Shown here: positions 43,522 to 52,140 of the stretch, one piece after another
Layout of the letters: each line of letters opens with the position of its first letter
Position numbering within the stretch: position 1 is the stretch's first letter
Source: Methylohalomonas lacus
GTDB lineage: Bacteria > Pseudomonadota > Gammaproteobacteria > Methylohalomonadales > Methylohalomonadaceae
Assembly: GCF_024808875.1 (NCBI RefSeq)
Contig: NZ_JANUCT010000006.1
Span: forward strand, 62,001 to 126,000
Length of the DNA stretch: 64,000 nucleotides
Direction: 5' to 3'
The notes under the pieces: model-generated
What the model was told of the DNA's origin: nothing
Seen by the model: only the letters and a program-made list of their open reading frames with translations
The model's database searches: none
Translations under genes and position numbers: made by a program

Positions 43522-45291
43522 ATGTGTGGAATTGCAGGAGAAGTCCGCTTTGACCAGCGCCCGGCGTCGCTGGAGCGCGTCCAGCGCATGACCAACGCCA
43601 TGCGCGCGCGCGGCCCGGAGGGCCAAGGCGTGGTCGGCCACGGCCGTTATGCCTTCGGCCATCGGCGGCTGAAAATCATCGATCTGAGCGATCGCGGCCA
43701 GCAACCGATGGAAGATCCGCTACTCGGCCTGACGCTGGTATTCAACGGCTGCATCTACAATCATAAGGAGCTGCGCCGCGACCTGGAGTCCAAGGGCTAC
43801 CAGTTCTTCTCGACCAGCGATTCCGAGGTCATCCTCAAGTCCTATCACGCCTGGGGTGAGCATTGCGTCGAACGCTTCAACGGCATGTTTGCATTCGTCA
43901 TCTACGAGCGTGACAGCGGCCGCGTATTCATGGCCCGCGACCGGCTTGGTATCAAGCCGCTGTATTACCAGAAAGCGCCGGGCGTGCTGCGCTTCGCCTC
44001 GTCGCTGCCGGCACTGCTCAAGGGCCGCCGCAGCGGTCTGGATATCGACCCCGGCGCCCTGCACCACTACATGATGTTTCATTCCGTGGTACCGGCACCG
44101 CGAACCATCATCAAGGGCATCTGCAAGCTGGCCCCGGCAACCGCAGTGACTTTCGAGCCGCACGGCACCGCGCGTGAGCGCCGCTACTGGGATCTCGACT
44201 TTGACCGCGAGCTGCCGCTGAAAAGCGAGGCCGAGATCAAGGAAGCCCTGCTGGAACAGTTGCGCAACGCCGTGTCGCGGCGGCTGATCGCCGACGTACC
44301 GGTCGGCGTACTGCTGTCCGGCGGTGTCGACTCGAGCCTGATCACCGGTCTGCTGGCCGAGGCCGGCGCCGAGGACCTGCAGACCTTTTCGGTCGGCTTC
44401 GAGGACGTCGGCGGCGAAAAGGGCAATGAATTCGATTATTCCGATATCGTCGCCAGACACTTCGGCACCACGCATCACAAGATCGAGGTCGACTCGGACA
44501 CCCTGCTCGGCAACCTCGAGGCCTGCTTCCAGGCCATGTCGGAACCGATGGTCAGTCACGACAACATCGGTTTCTTCCTGCTCAGCAAGCACGTCTCGCA
44601 GCACGTCAAGGTCGTACAAAGCGGCCAGGGCGCCGACGAGGTATTCGGCGGCTATCACTGGTATCCGCCGCTGATGGACACCGACGATGCGCTGGAAACC
44701 TATCGCCAGGCGTTCTTCGATCGCGACCAGGATGAATATCAGCAGGCGATCGCCGAAGCTTACGCCGGCGATGACGTCAGCCTGGAGTTTGTACGCGAAC
44801 ACTTCGCGCAACCGGGCGCCAGCCATGCAGTGGACAAGGCGCTGCGCCTGGATACCACCGTCATGCTGGTTGATGACCCGGTCAAGCGGGTCGACAACAT
44901 GACGATGGCCTGGGGACTGGAGGCACGGGTGCCGTTCCTGGATCACGAACTGGTCGAATTTGCCGCGGCCATACCGGCACAATACAAGGTCGGTAACAGT
45001 GGCAAGCATATCCTCAAGGAAGCCGCGCGCGAGATAATTCCCGATGAGGTCATCGACCGGCCCAAGGGCTATTTTCCGGTGCCGGCGCTAAAATATCTTG
45101 AGGGTGGCCAGCTCGATTTCGTCCGTGACGTGCTCAGCAACCAGGCGGCGCGCAAGCGCGGCCTGTTCAAACAGGCCTACCTGGACAAGCTTCTGGCCAA
45201 CCCGGGCGAACACATTACGCCGCTGCGCGGTTCCAAGCTGTGGCAGGCGGCGACGCTGGAATACTGGCTGCAGAGCCACGGTATTGAATGA
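43522..45291 (+). CDS. N-acetylglutaminylglutamine amidotransferase
   Basis: A 589-residue class II glutamine amidotransferase/asparagine-synthase-like enzyme. MCGIAGEV puts the nucleophilic Cys at position 2. The synthase domain has the ATP loop [10 protein letters not shown] (about residue 270). With the next two genes it forms the NAGGN osmolyte set; this member amidates the dipeptide. GGGAG lies before the start. Confidence 0.9.
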   Translation: MCGIAGEVRFDQRPASLERVQRMTNAMRARGPEGQGVVGHGRYAFGHRRLKIIDLSDRGQQPMEDPLLGLTLVFNGCIYNHKELRRDLESKGYQFFSTSDSEVILKSYHAWGEHCVERFNGMFAFVIYERDSGRVFMARDRLGIKPLYYQKAPGVLRFASSLPALLKGRRSGLDIDPGALHHYMMFHSVVPAPRTIIKGICKLAPATAVTFEPHGTARERRYWDLDFDRELPLKSEAEIKEALLEQLRNAVSRRLIADVPVGVLLSGGVDSSLITGLLAEAGAEDLQTFSVGFEDVGGEKGNEFDYSDIVARHFGTTHHKIEVDSDTLLGNLEACFQAMSEPMVSHDNIGFFLLSKHVSQHVKVVQSGQGADEVFGGYHWYPPLMDTDDALETYRQAFFDRDQDEYQQAIAEAYAGDDVSLEFVREHFAQPGASHAVDKALRLDTTVMLVDDPVKRVDNMTMAWGLEARVPFLDHELVEFAAAIPAQYKVGNSGKHILKEAAREIIPDEVIDRPKGYFPVPALKYLEGGQLDFVRDVLSNQAARKRGLFKQAYLDKLLANPGEHITPLRGSKLWQAATLEYWLQSHGIE

Positions 45292-45334
45292 ACGTATGAA
45301 CTACACTCACTGAAAGTGCACCTGAAGCTGTACC

Positions 45335-47098
45335 ATGACTGACCGCCGTTATTACAAGGACCGCATGCGCCGGCACAATACGCCGTCGCTACAACTGCTC
45401 GATAGCAATGACAAGATTGCCTATCCGGAAGAAGAGCAGCAAATGCCGAGCAATGTAGTCATCGAGTGCGGCTGGGGACGGTTGATCTTCGGTCATACCT
45501 TTGCCGACGCCCACAAGCTGGTATCGACCATCCGCGCCGAGGAGGAAGATAAGCGCGACATCGCCCTATACCTGCGCGATCCGCATGTCGTGTTATCGCT
45601 GGCGCCACAGTCACTGTTCCTGGATCCTTCGCATACCTACCGCCTCTGGTTCAGCAATTACCGAAGCTCGCGGGTACTGCCACAGGGTTACGAGATCCGC
45701 AAGCTGCAGAACCAGCGCGACATCAAGGCCGTCAATCGCATTCTGCGCACGCACGGCATGGTGCCGATTGACGAGGATTTCATTTACCGGCATCGCGATT
45801 CCAGGAGTTTCACCTATTTCATAGCCGTCAACCCGACGGACAGCTCAGTTATCGGTGTGATTACCGGCGTCGACCATGTCGAGGCGTTCAACGACCCGGA
45901 AAACGGTTCCAGCATGTGGTGCCTGGCGGTCGATCTGCAGGCGCCCTATCCCGGTATCGGTCGCGCGCTGGTGGCGCATCTTGCCGATCACTACGCCGCG
46001 CGTGGCCGTGCGTTCATGGACCTTTCGGTCATGCACGATAACGAGCAGGCCATTCATCTATATGAAGACATGGGCTTCGAGCGCGTGCCGGTGTTCTGCG
46101 TCAAACGCAAGAACCCGATCAATGAAAAACTCTATATCGGCCCGAAGCCGGACGCCGACCTGAACCCCTACGCCGCCATCATCACCAACGAAGCGCGCCG
46201 ACGCGGCATTGCGGTAGATATCCTCGACGCCGAGGAAGGCTACTTCCAGCTGCGCTTTGGCGGTCGTTCGGTCACATGCCGCGAATCGCTGAGCGAATTG
46301 ACCACGGCAATCGCCATGAGCCGCTGTGCCAACAAGAAGGTGACCTGGAAAATCCTGCGCCAGGCCCGCGTGCATGTCCCGGAGCAACAGATTGCCGGCG
46401 ACAGTAATGCCAATGAAAAATTTCTCGATAATTACAAAAGTCTTGTCGTCAAGCCTCTGGAAGGGGAACAGGGCAAGGGCGTACATGTAAATATCGACAC
46501 TTATGACGATCTCCATGCCGCCGTCAGTGACGCCAAACGCTACTCTGACAAGGTATTACTGGAAGAATTCGTTCACGGGGACGACCTGCGCGTCATTGTC
46601 ATCAATTACAGGGTCGTGGCAGCCGCCGTACGCAAACCGGCCCAGATCACCGGCAATGGCCAAGACGATATCGAAACTCTGATCCACAAGCAGAGCCGCC
46701 GGCGTTCAGCAGCAACCAAGGGTGAAAGCCAGATCCCCATGGATGACATCACCGAACGCTGCGTCACTCGCCATGGCTATGGCATGAAGGATGTGCTCGC
46801 CTACGGCAAGACAATAACCGTACGCGATACAGCCAACCTGCACACCGGCGGCACTATCCACGATGTTACCGAGAAACTCAGCGAAGAATTCAAGCAGGTA
46901 TCGGAGCGTGCCGCCCGGGCCATGGATATCCCGGTGGTTGGTCTGGACTTCATCACGCCGGATGTCACCGGTAACGAGTATGTTATTATCGAGGCCAACG
47001 AACGCCCGGGGCTGGCCAACCATGAGCCGCAACCGACCGCGGAACGTTTCATCGATTTTCTGTTCCCACAGACCGCCCCGGAAACAAACAAGTCATAA
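45335..47098 (+). CDS. ngg: N-acetylglutaminylglutamine synthetase
   Basis: A 587-residue fusion. A GNAT acetyltransferase domain covers about residues 120-260 (CLAVDLQAPYPGIGRALVAH). An ATP-grasp ligase domain follows (about 300-580: SLVVKPLEGEQGKGVHVNI, VLLEEFVHGDDLRVIVI, EYVIIEANERPG). This is the NAGGN synthetase (trio_acet_GNAT type), making N-acetylglutaminylglutamine. It lies 43 bp after the amidotransferase. Confidence 0.92.
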   Translation: MTDRRYYKDRMRRHNTPSLQLLDSNDKIAYPEEEQQMPSNVVIECGWGRLIFGHTFADAHKLVSTIRAEEEDKRDIALYLRDPHVVLSLAPQSLFLDPSHTYRLWFSNYRSSRVLPQGYEIRKLQNQRDIKAVNRILRTHGMVPIDEDFIYRHRDSRSFTYFIAVNPTDSSVIGVITGVDHVEAFNDPENGSSMWCLAVDLQAPYPGIGRALVAHLADHYAARGRAFMDLSVMHDNEQAIHLYEDMGFERVPVFCVKRKNPINEKLYIGPKPDADLNPYAAIITNEARRRGIAVDILDAEEGYFQLRFGGRSVTCRESLSELTTAIAMSRCANKKVTWKILRQARVHVPEQQIAGDSNANEKFLDNYKSLVVKPLEGEQGKGVHVNIDTYDDLHAAVSDAKRYSDKVLLEEFVHGDDLRVIVINYRVVAAAVRKPAQITGNGQDDIETLIHKQSRRRSAATKGESQIPMDDITERCVTRHGYGMKDVLAYGKTITVRDTANLHTGGTIHDVTEKLSEEFKQVSERAARAMDIPVVGLDFITPDVTGNEYVIIEANERPGLANHEPQPTAERFIDFLFPQTAPETNKS

Positions 47099-47110
47099 AA
47101 TCCCACTGTT

Positions 47111-48274
47111 ATGAGCGAAGAACAAGCCAAGTCGGCAACACCTATCCGTAAAATTGACATCGATATAGAGTACGTCAAGAAGACGCTGCTCGAACTGCTG
47201 GCGATCCCCAGCCCGGCCGGTTTTACCGACGAGGCGGTGCGCTATACCTGCAAGCAGCTCGAGGATTTCGGCCTGCATTACGAAATAACCCGGCGCGGCT
47301 GTATCCGTGCCGACATGAAAGGCCGCATCTATAGCCCGGATCGGGCCATCGTCGCACACCTCGATACCATCGGCGCGATGGTCAAGGGACTGAAGGACAA
47401 CGGCCGTCTCGAGATCGTCCCGGTCGGCACATGGTCAAGCCGCTTTGCCGAGGGCGCTCGGGTCACTATTTTTTCCGACGAGACCCAGTACCGGGGCACG
47501 GTATTGCCGGTGAAGGCCTCCGGTCACACCTTCGATACCGAGGTCGACACCCTGGAAGTGACCTGGGCCAATGTCGAACTGCGTGTCGATGAACAGGCCT
47601 TTTCGAAACAGGATCTGGTCAGTCTCGGCATCAACGTCGGCGATTACATCGCCGTCGATCCGCAACCGGATATCAGTGACTCCGGTTTCATCAATTCACG
47701 CCACCTCGACGACAAAGCCGGTGTCGCCGTTCTGCTTGCCGTAGCGAAGGCGGTCAGTGAATACAAGCTGCATCTGCCGGTGGACTGCCACCTGCTGTTT
47801 ACCATCAGCGAGGAAGTCGGCTCCGGCGCCTCGGCGGTATTACATCAGGACGTTGCCGAGATGGTCTCGATCGACACCGGGCCGGTGGCTCCCGGCCAGA
47901 GCACCGACGAGTTCGGCGTGACGATCGGCATGCAGGATTCAAGCGGCCCGTTCGACTACCACCTGACGCACAAGTTGATCAATCTGTGCAAGGAACACGG
48001 CATCAATCACAAGCGCGATGTATTCAAGTACTATCGCAGCGACAGCGCCTCGGCACTGGAGGCGGGTAACGACATCCGTACTTCATTGCTGTGTTTCGGT
48101 GCCGATGCCACCCATGGCTACGAACGCTGTCACATTCGCAGTCTGCAGGCCCTGGGCCAGTTACTGTGCTGCTACATCCAGAGCGAACCGACCTCCAAGC
48201 ACGACCAGTACGAACTCGGCCCGCTGACCGGCTTCTCACACCTGCCAGTCGGAGACCTGCAAACAGAAGACTGA
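47111..48274 (+). CDS. NAGGN-system M42-family peptidase
   Basis: A 387-residue M42 aminopeptidase/glucanase-fold enzyme with metal ligands in AHLDTIG, LDDKAG, SEEVGSGA, IDTGP and ADATHGYE. It is the third member of the NAGGN operon (TIGR03106 type), 12 bp after ngg. Its role in osmolyte metabolism is unproven; turnover of NAGGN is the usual guess. A long hairpin follows the stop. Confidence 0.9.
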   Translation: MSEEQAKSATPIRKIDIDIEYVKKTLLELLAIPSPAGFTDEAVRYTCKQLEDFGLHYEITRRGCIRADMKGRIYSPDRAIVAHLDTIGAMVKGLKDNGRLEIVPVGTWSSRFAEGARVTIFSDETQYRGTVLPVKASGHTFDTEVDTLEVTWANVELRVDEQAFSKQDLVSLGINVGDYIAVDPQPDISDSGFINSRHLDDKAGVAVLLAVAKAVSEYKLHLPVDCHLLFTISEEVGSGASAVLHQDVAEMVSIDTGPVAPGQSTDEFGVTIGMQDSSGPFDYHLTHKLINLCKEHGINHKRDVFKYYRSDSASALEAGNDIRTSLLCFGADATHGYERCHIRSLQALGQLLCCYIQSEPTSKHDQYELGPLTGFSHLPVGDLQTED

Positions 48275-48291
48275 TCAGAGACAAAAGCCAG

Positions 48292-48330
48292 TACATAAAA
48301 GCCGCTTCCTCCGGGAGCAGCTTTTATGTA
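48292..48330 (+). terminator. terminator-like hairpin after the NAGGN operon
   Basis: An 11-bp outer stem (TACATAAAAGC / GCTTTTATGTA) with a nearly paired G+C-rich inner part. No run of T beyond the stem, so termination is likely but not certain. Confidence 0.6.
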
Positions 48331-48452
48331 TGTAACAATGATATTGGTGCCGAGTATATTGCTATCCTGGCGAAACAGACTGGCAACTGACAATCGTCAG
48401 TCTGCGTGTTCTGAACTATACTGCATGTACAATACCTCACGGAGCAGTACTG

Positions 48453-49529
48453 ATGGCTGAGAAAATGAAAGCGGCCCTGTTCATCGAGCCTGGCCGGATT
48501 GTTCTGGACGACAAACCGGTACCGGACATCGGCCCCAACGACGCGCTGATTCGCATCACCACGACGACCATCTGCGGCACCGACATTCATATTCTCAAGG
48601 GTGAATACCCCGTCGAACGGGGCCTGACCATTGGCCATGAACCCGTGGGCATCATTGAAAAACTCGGTTCCAACGTCGCTGGCTACGAGGAGGGACAGCG
48701 TGTCATCGCCGGCGCCATCTGCCCGAGCGGTTATTCCAATGCCTGCCTGGAGGGTCTGCACTCGCAGGACGGCCAGTCTGCCGCACACGGGCTAAAGCCG
48801 CTCGGCGGCTGGCGTTTCGGCAACACCATCGACGGCAGCCAGGCCGAGTATCTGCGCGTGCCCGATGCCATGGCAAACCTCGCTCCCGTCCCGGATGCAC
48901 TCACCGACGAACAGGTGCTGATGTGTCCGGATATCATGTCGACTGGCTTCGCTGGTGCCGAGGCAGCCAATATCAAAATCGGTGATACCGTCGCCGTCTT
49001 CGCCCAGGGGCCTATAGGACTGTGCGCCACCGCCGGTGCACGGCTACGCGGTGCCACTACCATTATTGCCGTCGACCGCGTACGCGAGCGCATGGATGTA
49101 TCGCAAAAGCTGGGCGCCGACGTAGTGATCGACTTCAGCAAGTCCGATCCCGTCGACGAGATCCTGAAGCTGACCAACGGCCGCGGCGTTGACGCCGCAA
49201 TCGAGGCACTGGGTCTGCAGTCGACCTTCGAGGCCTGCCTGCGCGTACTCAAACCCGGCGGCACCCTGTCCAGTCTCGGCGTTTACTCCAGCGATCTGAA
49301 GATCCCCCTGGATGCCTTCTGCGCCGGCCTCGGCGATCACCGTATCGTCACCTCGCTATGCCCCGGCGGCAAGGAACGCATGCGCCGTCTGATGAACGTT
49401 ATCGAGGCGGAACGGCTCGACCTCAAGCCATTGGTCACGCATCACTACAAGCTCGACCAGATCGAGGAAGCCTACGACCTGTTCGGTAACCAGCGTGACG
49501 GTGTCCTGAAAGTGGCCATAAGCACGTAA
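48453..49529 (+). CDS. zinc-type NAD(P)-dependent alcohol dehydrogenase
   Basis: A 358-residue medium-chain dehydrogenase. Catalytic zinc ligands are Cys in TTICGTDIH and His-Glu in GHEPVG. The structural zinc lobe is missing: instead of four Cys in a CxxCxxC pattern there is CPSGYSNACLEG with two Cys, as in Clostridium/Thermoanaerobacter secondary ADH. The cofactor loop AQGPIGLCATAGAR and VDRVRERM suggest NAD or NADP with Arg-containing loop. It stands alone between a hairpin and a bidirectional terminator. The substrate is unknown. Confidence 0.85.
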   Translation: MAEKMKAALFIEPGRIVLDDKPVPDIGPNDALIRITTTTICGTDIHILKGEYPVERGLTIGHEPVGIIEKLGSNVAGYEEGQRVIAGAICPSGYSNACLEGLHSQDGQSAAHGLKPLGGWRFGNTIDGSQAEYLRVPDAMANLAPVPDALTDEQVLMCPDIMSTGFAGAEAANIKIGDTVAVFAQGPIGLCATAGARLRGATTIIAVDRVRERMDVSQKLGADVVIDFSKSDPVDEILKLTNGRGVDAAIEALGLQSTFEACLRVLKPGGTLSSLGVYSSDLKIPLDAFCAGLGDHRIVTSLCPGGKERMRRLMNVIEAERLDLKPLVTHHYKLDQIEEAYDLFGNQRDGVLKVAIST

Positions 49530-49600
49530 GGTCTATAGCACATAAAATGATTCATTCCGCTTAGCCAAAGCCGCTTTAATCGATAAGATGCGTTGAAACT

Positions 49601-49628
49601 AAAAAGCCGCTCAACAGAGCGGCTTTTT
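49601..49628. terminator. bidirectional rho-independent terminator
   Basis: AAAAAGCCGCTC, AACA loop, GAGCGGCTTTTT: a 12-base perfect arm with A-run on one side and T-run on the other, between convergent genes. Confidence 0.85.
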
Positions 49629-49649
49629 AAAGCTATCCCTGGCGAAGTC

Positions 49650-49782
49650 TCAGTTGGTGTTGGCACCACCCCTGGCACCAGCACTACCGCTGCTGCCCGC
49701 ACCGACACCGCGTTCGGAAGCGCCGGCACTGCCGCTGGCTTCGGCCCCGGTTTTAGCCCGGTCGCGTGCTGAGTCCGCTTTA
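49650..49782 (-). other. displaced C-terminal tail of the Ala-rich protein
   Basis: After the stop of the Ala-rich gene, the same composition continues in another frame as DKADSARDRAKTG, then a Gly/Ser/Ala-rich stretch, to a TGA at 49650. Adding one CG to the preceding (CG)n tract would join it seamlessly to the gene upstream. Confidence 0.55.
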
Positions 49783-50193
49783 TCGCGCGCGCTCATAGGC
49801 ATCACCCGCTCTATCGCGACTATCATCGACGGCTTCTCCAGCCCGGTCGCTGGCCGCCGAACCATCGGCACGGGCGCCGCCTCCGGCGCGGGTCTCGCCG
49901 GCCGGCGTCCTGGCGGAACCTCCCGCCTCGGCCCCGGCACCAACATCCCTGCTTCGGGCGGATTCATCGGCGGCTCGCTCAATGGCACTATCGGCTCTGT
50001 TCATGGAGCGATCTGCGCCTTCCATGGCCCGATCACCGGCACGATCCAATGTGCGATCGGCGTTCGCACCTGCACCGACACCGGCTTCGGCCTCAGCACC
50101 GACGCCAACATCAGCCGCCGGCACGGTGCTGAATACCAGCAGACCGGTGGTCAATACACTTGCCTTGAGCAGACTCGTCTTATCAAGCTTCAT
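49780..50193 (-). CDS. exported Ala/Arg/Gly-rich low-complexity protein, probably frameshifted
   Basis: A 137-residue ORF starting at ATG 50193 (GAGGAG seven bases upstream) with a signal peptide (MKLDKTSLLKASVLTTGLLV...). The mature part is low-complexity, rich in Ala, Arg, Asp, Gly and Ser, with repeated DRAxDRA-type units (DRTLDRAGDRAMEGADR). It ends AYERAR-stop in a GCGCGCGCG run (49784-49792), whereas the next frame continues in the same style for 43 residues. This looks like a two-base contraction of the dinucleotide run: a real phase-variable or decayed gene, or a sequencing error. Function unknown. Confidence 0.6.
   Translation of the reverse strand: MKLDKTSLLKASVLTTGLLVFSTVPAADVGVGAEAEAGVGAGANADRTLDRAGDRAMEGADRSMNRADSAIERAADESARSRDVGAGAEAGGSARTPAGETRAGGGARADGSAASDRAGEAVDDSRDRAGDAYERAR
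49784..49792. repeat. GC dinucleotide run at the frameshift point
   Basis: Nine alternating C and G immediately before the in-frame stop of the Ala-rich gene. Slipped-strand length change by two bases would restore the longer frame. Confidence 0.5.
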
Positions 50194-50381
50194 TTCCATA
50201 CTCCTCGCGGCTGCTTGCCGCATAGCAATTTACGAATAAGGCGTCTTACCCGTTTGCCATGTTGGAAGGCTGCGACGAGGGACTATTCAGCCAGATTACG
50301 TTAATCACTTCACATAGTGTGAATTGGACATGCGTCAATTTTGCACACCAACCTGGCCTGCTACCGTTCTTTACTTATAGA

Positions 50382-50397
50382 GCGCGCCGGGGAGGAT
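50382..50397 (-). repeat. 16-bp direct copy of the tRNA-Arg 3' end
   Basis: GCGCGCCGGGGAGGAT is identical to 51402-51417 (discriminator, acceptor 3' strand and T-stem of tRNA-Arg). It is in the same orientation, about 1 kb away on the far side of the IS, and without the CCA. It resembles an attachment-site remnant. Confidence 0.5.
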
Positions 50398-50468
50398 GAC
50401 TCGGCGCTTCGCGCCTCGCCCTGCGGGCCGCCTTGCTGACGCTCGGCGTTCAGCCGTGCAGGCGCGGC

Positions 50469-50505
50469 TGTCGAACCGGATTGTTGATGCGGTCGGGGGT
50501 TCGAA
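50469..50505 (+). repeat. TGTCGAACC plus inverted copy of tRNA-Arg T-arm
   Basis: TGTCGAACC (50469-50477), then GTCGGGGGTTCGAA (50492-50505), a perfect 14-bp inverted copy of the T-arm of tRNA-Arg (51417-51430). Same layout as at the two tRNA-Ser loci. Confidence 0.6.
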
Positions 50506-50529
50506 ATATCCCGATACCACAAAATAAAA

Positions 50530-51361
50530 GGTAATACCTAACGAATCCGGACCAAAAGTGGTCGTATATCATTGTAGTTCAGGTGCTTCATAAGGCTTAA
50601 AACCGGGGGTTTCAGGTTCTCATGCCGGTGATTGAAACGGTAGCAAACTTCCCCCAGATAAAGGTGAAAGAATTTCCGGGGCACACCTCGGTAAGGATAG
50701 AGCCAGTGCTTGGCATAACTCCAGAATCCCTCGATGCCGTTGATGTGGTCCCGGCCTTTCGGCACACCGTCCTGTTTGTGGACCGTGATGTAGTCGCCAC
50801 GAACGGCCAGGGCAACGTAGGCCTGCCAGTCGTCGGTGTAGTACAGACTGCCCGGCCGGGTGTGCGCCTGGATGAATCGAAGTACCTTCTGACCACTGCG
50901 GCGGCTGATCGGAAACACCTGCACCGTACCGTTGCGCTTGAGGACACCGAAGACGATGATTTTGCCGGCGGTGCCCCAACCGCGTTTGCCCTTTTTTCGG
51001 CCGCCAAACGTCGTTTCATCGCATTCGAGGTGGCCTTCGAAAGGCTCGCGCAACAGCTCCTCATAGGCGCAACAGGCGCGTGCGAGCCGGTAGAAACGCT
51101 CCACCGCGGCGAGACTCGCGTCCGCCAGGAAGCGTTGCCGGTAAACCGGCACGCCGAGGACAAATCGTTCCAGCAGCAGTTGTTTGGTGCGCTCGGGCAG
51201 GCGGCTCGCTTGCCAGACCGTCCTGACGCGATAACGGTGACCACATTGTCGGCATTTATGGCGGCCATCAGCCAGCTTCCAGCTGCGTGTGTAAAAACAT
51301 TGAGGACACTTTTTCATCGCCAGAACAGTATAGTTCTGGTCCAGTTTGGTTAGGTATTACC
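50530..51361. mobile_element. complete IS1595-family insertion sequence
   Basis: An 832-bp element. Terminal inverted repeats of about 24 bp at 50530-50553 and 51338-51361 begin GGTAATACCTAAC and differ at a few positions. It is flanked by a perfect 8-bp target duplication AAATAAAA (50522-50529 and 51362-51369), the length typical of IS1595. It carries one transposase gene. The right flank is the T-run of the tRNA-Arg terminator. Identical duplications and an intact gene imply a fairly recent insertion. Confidence 0.95.
50538..51317 (-). CDS. IS1595-family transposase
   Basis: A 259-residue transposase. The N-terminal zinc ribbon has CPQC and CRQCG (about residues 4-26). The DDE-type catalytic core has Asp in ECDETTFGG, Asp in YYTDDWQAY and the IS1595-specific HINGIEGFWSYAK with the terminal acid. 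The family normally runs to about 220-320 residues, so it is full length. The stop codon lies inside the left terminal inverted repeat. All motifs intact; it should be active. Confidence 0.93.
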   Translation of the reverse strand: MKKCPQCFYTRSWKLADGRHKCRQCGHRYRVRTVWQASRLPERTKQLLLERFVLGVPVYRQRFLADASLAAVERFYRLARACCAYEELLREPFEGHLECDETTFGGRKKGKRGWGTAGKIIVFGVLKRNGTVQVFPISRRSGQKVLRFIQAHTRPGSLYYTDDWQAYVALAVRGDYITVHKQDGVPKGRDHINGIEGFWSYAKHWLYPYRGVPRKFFHLYLGEVCYRFNHRHENLKPPVLSLMKHLNYNDIRPLLVRIR

Positions 51362-51390
51362 AAATAAAAAGGGCCACCTGGTGGTGGCCC
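51362..51390 (-). terminator. rho-independent terminator of tRNA-Arg
   Basis: Minus strand: GGGCCACC, 4-nt loop, GGTGGCCC, then TTTTTATTT. The T-run is split off by the IS target site: the IS begins within it. Confidence 0.8.
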
Positions 51391-51399
51391 TTTGTATTT

Positions 51400-51476
51400 T
51401 GGCGCGCCGGGGAGGATTCGAACCCCCGACCTTGCGGTTCGTAGCCGCACGCTCTATCCAACTGAGCTACCGGCGC
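51400..51476 (-). tRNA. tRNA-Arg(ACG)
   Basis: A 77-nt tRNA with encoded CCA. Acceptor GCGCCGG/CCGGCGC, anticodon loop CT-ACG-AA, D-arm AGCTCAGTTGGATAGAGC, T-loop GTTCGAAT. Decodes CGU (with inosine, also CGC and CGA). Confidence 0.95.
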
Positions 51477-51563
51477 CTTTTTTTAAACCGGTACAGATAA
51501 AATCGCGAAGAGAATTATTCGGCACTGTATGCCTCACTCTCCGGAGTGCCGCGCCTAGCGCGA

Positions 51564-51601
51564 TGTCGAACCCAAATTAAATAAATCGAGGGTTCGAATC
51601 C
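51564..51601 (+). repeat. TGTCGAACC plus inverted copy of tRNA-Ser(GCT) T-arm
   Basis: TGTCGAACCC (51564-51573), then ATCGAGGGTTCGAATCC (51585-51601), a perfect 17-bp inverted copy of 51665-51681 in the tRNA. The match extends past the T-stem into the variable arm, so it is specific to this tRNA. Confidence 0.65.
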
Positions 51602-51611
51602 ATTCTCAACA

Positions 51612-51743
<132 letters not shown>

Positions 51744-51876
51744 GGTATCTCTACCCGGCCTGCCAGTAACAACCCGCCCGAATGCCGGGGCATTGTCTTC
51801 AGACCTGAGAAACGGGCGTAAGGATACCCGCAGCCGCCGCCCGGGTAAAGTCATTACCGGTAAAAAAGCTGTTGAT

Positions 51877-52092
51877 TCAGCTGGTTGAATCCTTTTCCGG
51901 GCTGTCGTCCTCGCCTTCGGGCACCTCCCCCTCGGTACGAATGCGCTCGTAGATTTCCTCACGGTGGACGGAAACGTCCTTGGGCGCATTGACGCCGATG
52001 CGAACCTGATTGCCCCTGATGCTAAGCACGGTGACGTTTATTTCATCGCCTATCATAAGGGATTCACCGACCCTGCGGGTGAGAATCAGCAT
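51877..52092 (-). CDS. csrA: carbon storage regulator CsrA
   Basis: A 71-residue Csr[19 protein letters not shown], then [30 protein letters not shown], with the RNA-binding Leu4/Arg44-type residues. The tail is acidic ([18 protein letters not shown]), longer than E. coli CsrA. It binds GGA motifs in mRNA leaders. Adjacent to lysC, 48 bp away, and upstream of tRNA-Ser, a conserved gammaproteobacterial order. Confidence 0.97.
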   Translation of the reverse strand: MLILTRRVGESLMIGDEINVTVLSIRGNQVRIGVNAPKDVSVHREEIYERIRTEGEVPEGEDDSPEKDSTS

Positions 52093-52140
52093 TTTACTAC
52101 CTCCTGTACCATCCTTTTCAGTACGTTGACCCGGCTGGCC

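Larger units (their letters stand above)
50224..50529. other. intergenic region carrying tRNA-derived fragments
   Basis: No gene. It holds a 16-bp copy of the tRNA-Arg 3' end (50382-50397), GC-rich palindromic filler, TGTCGAACC (50469-50477) and an inverted T-arm copy (50492-50505), then the left target duplication of the IS. Confidence 0.6.

Noticed and set aside
43720-45009. 429-codon minus-strand frame
   Set aside because: Opposite the NAGGN amidotransferase; no motifs.
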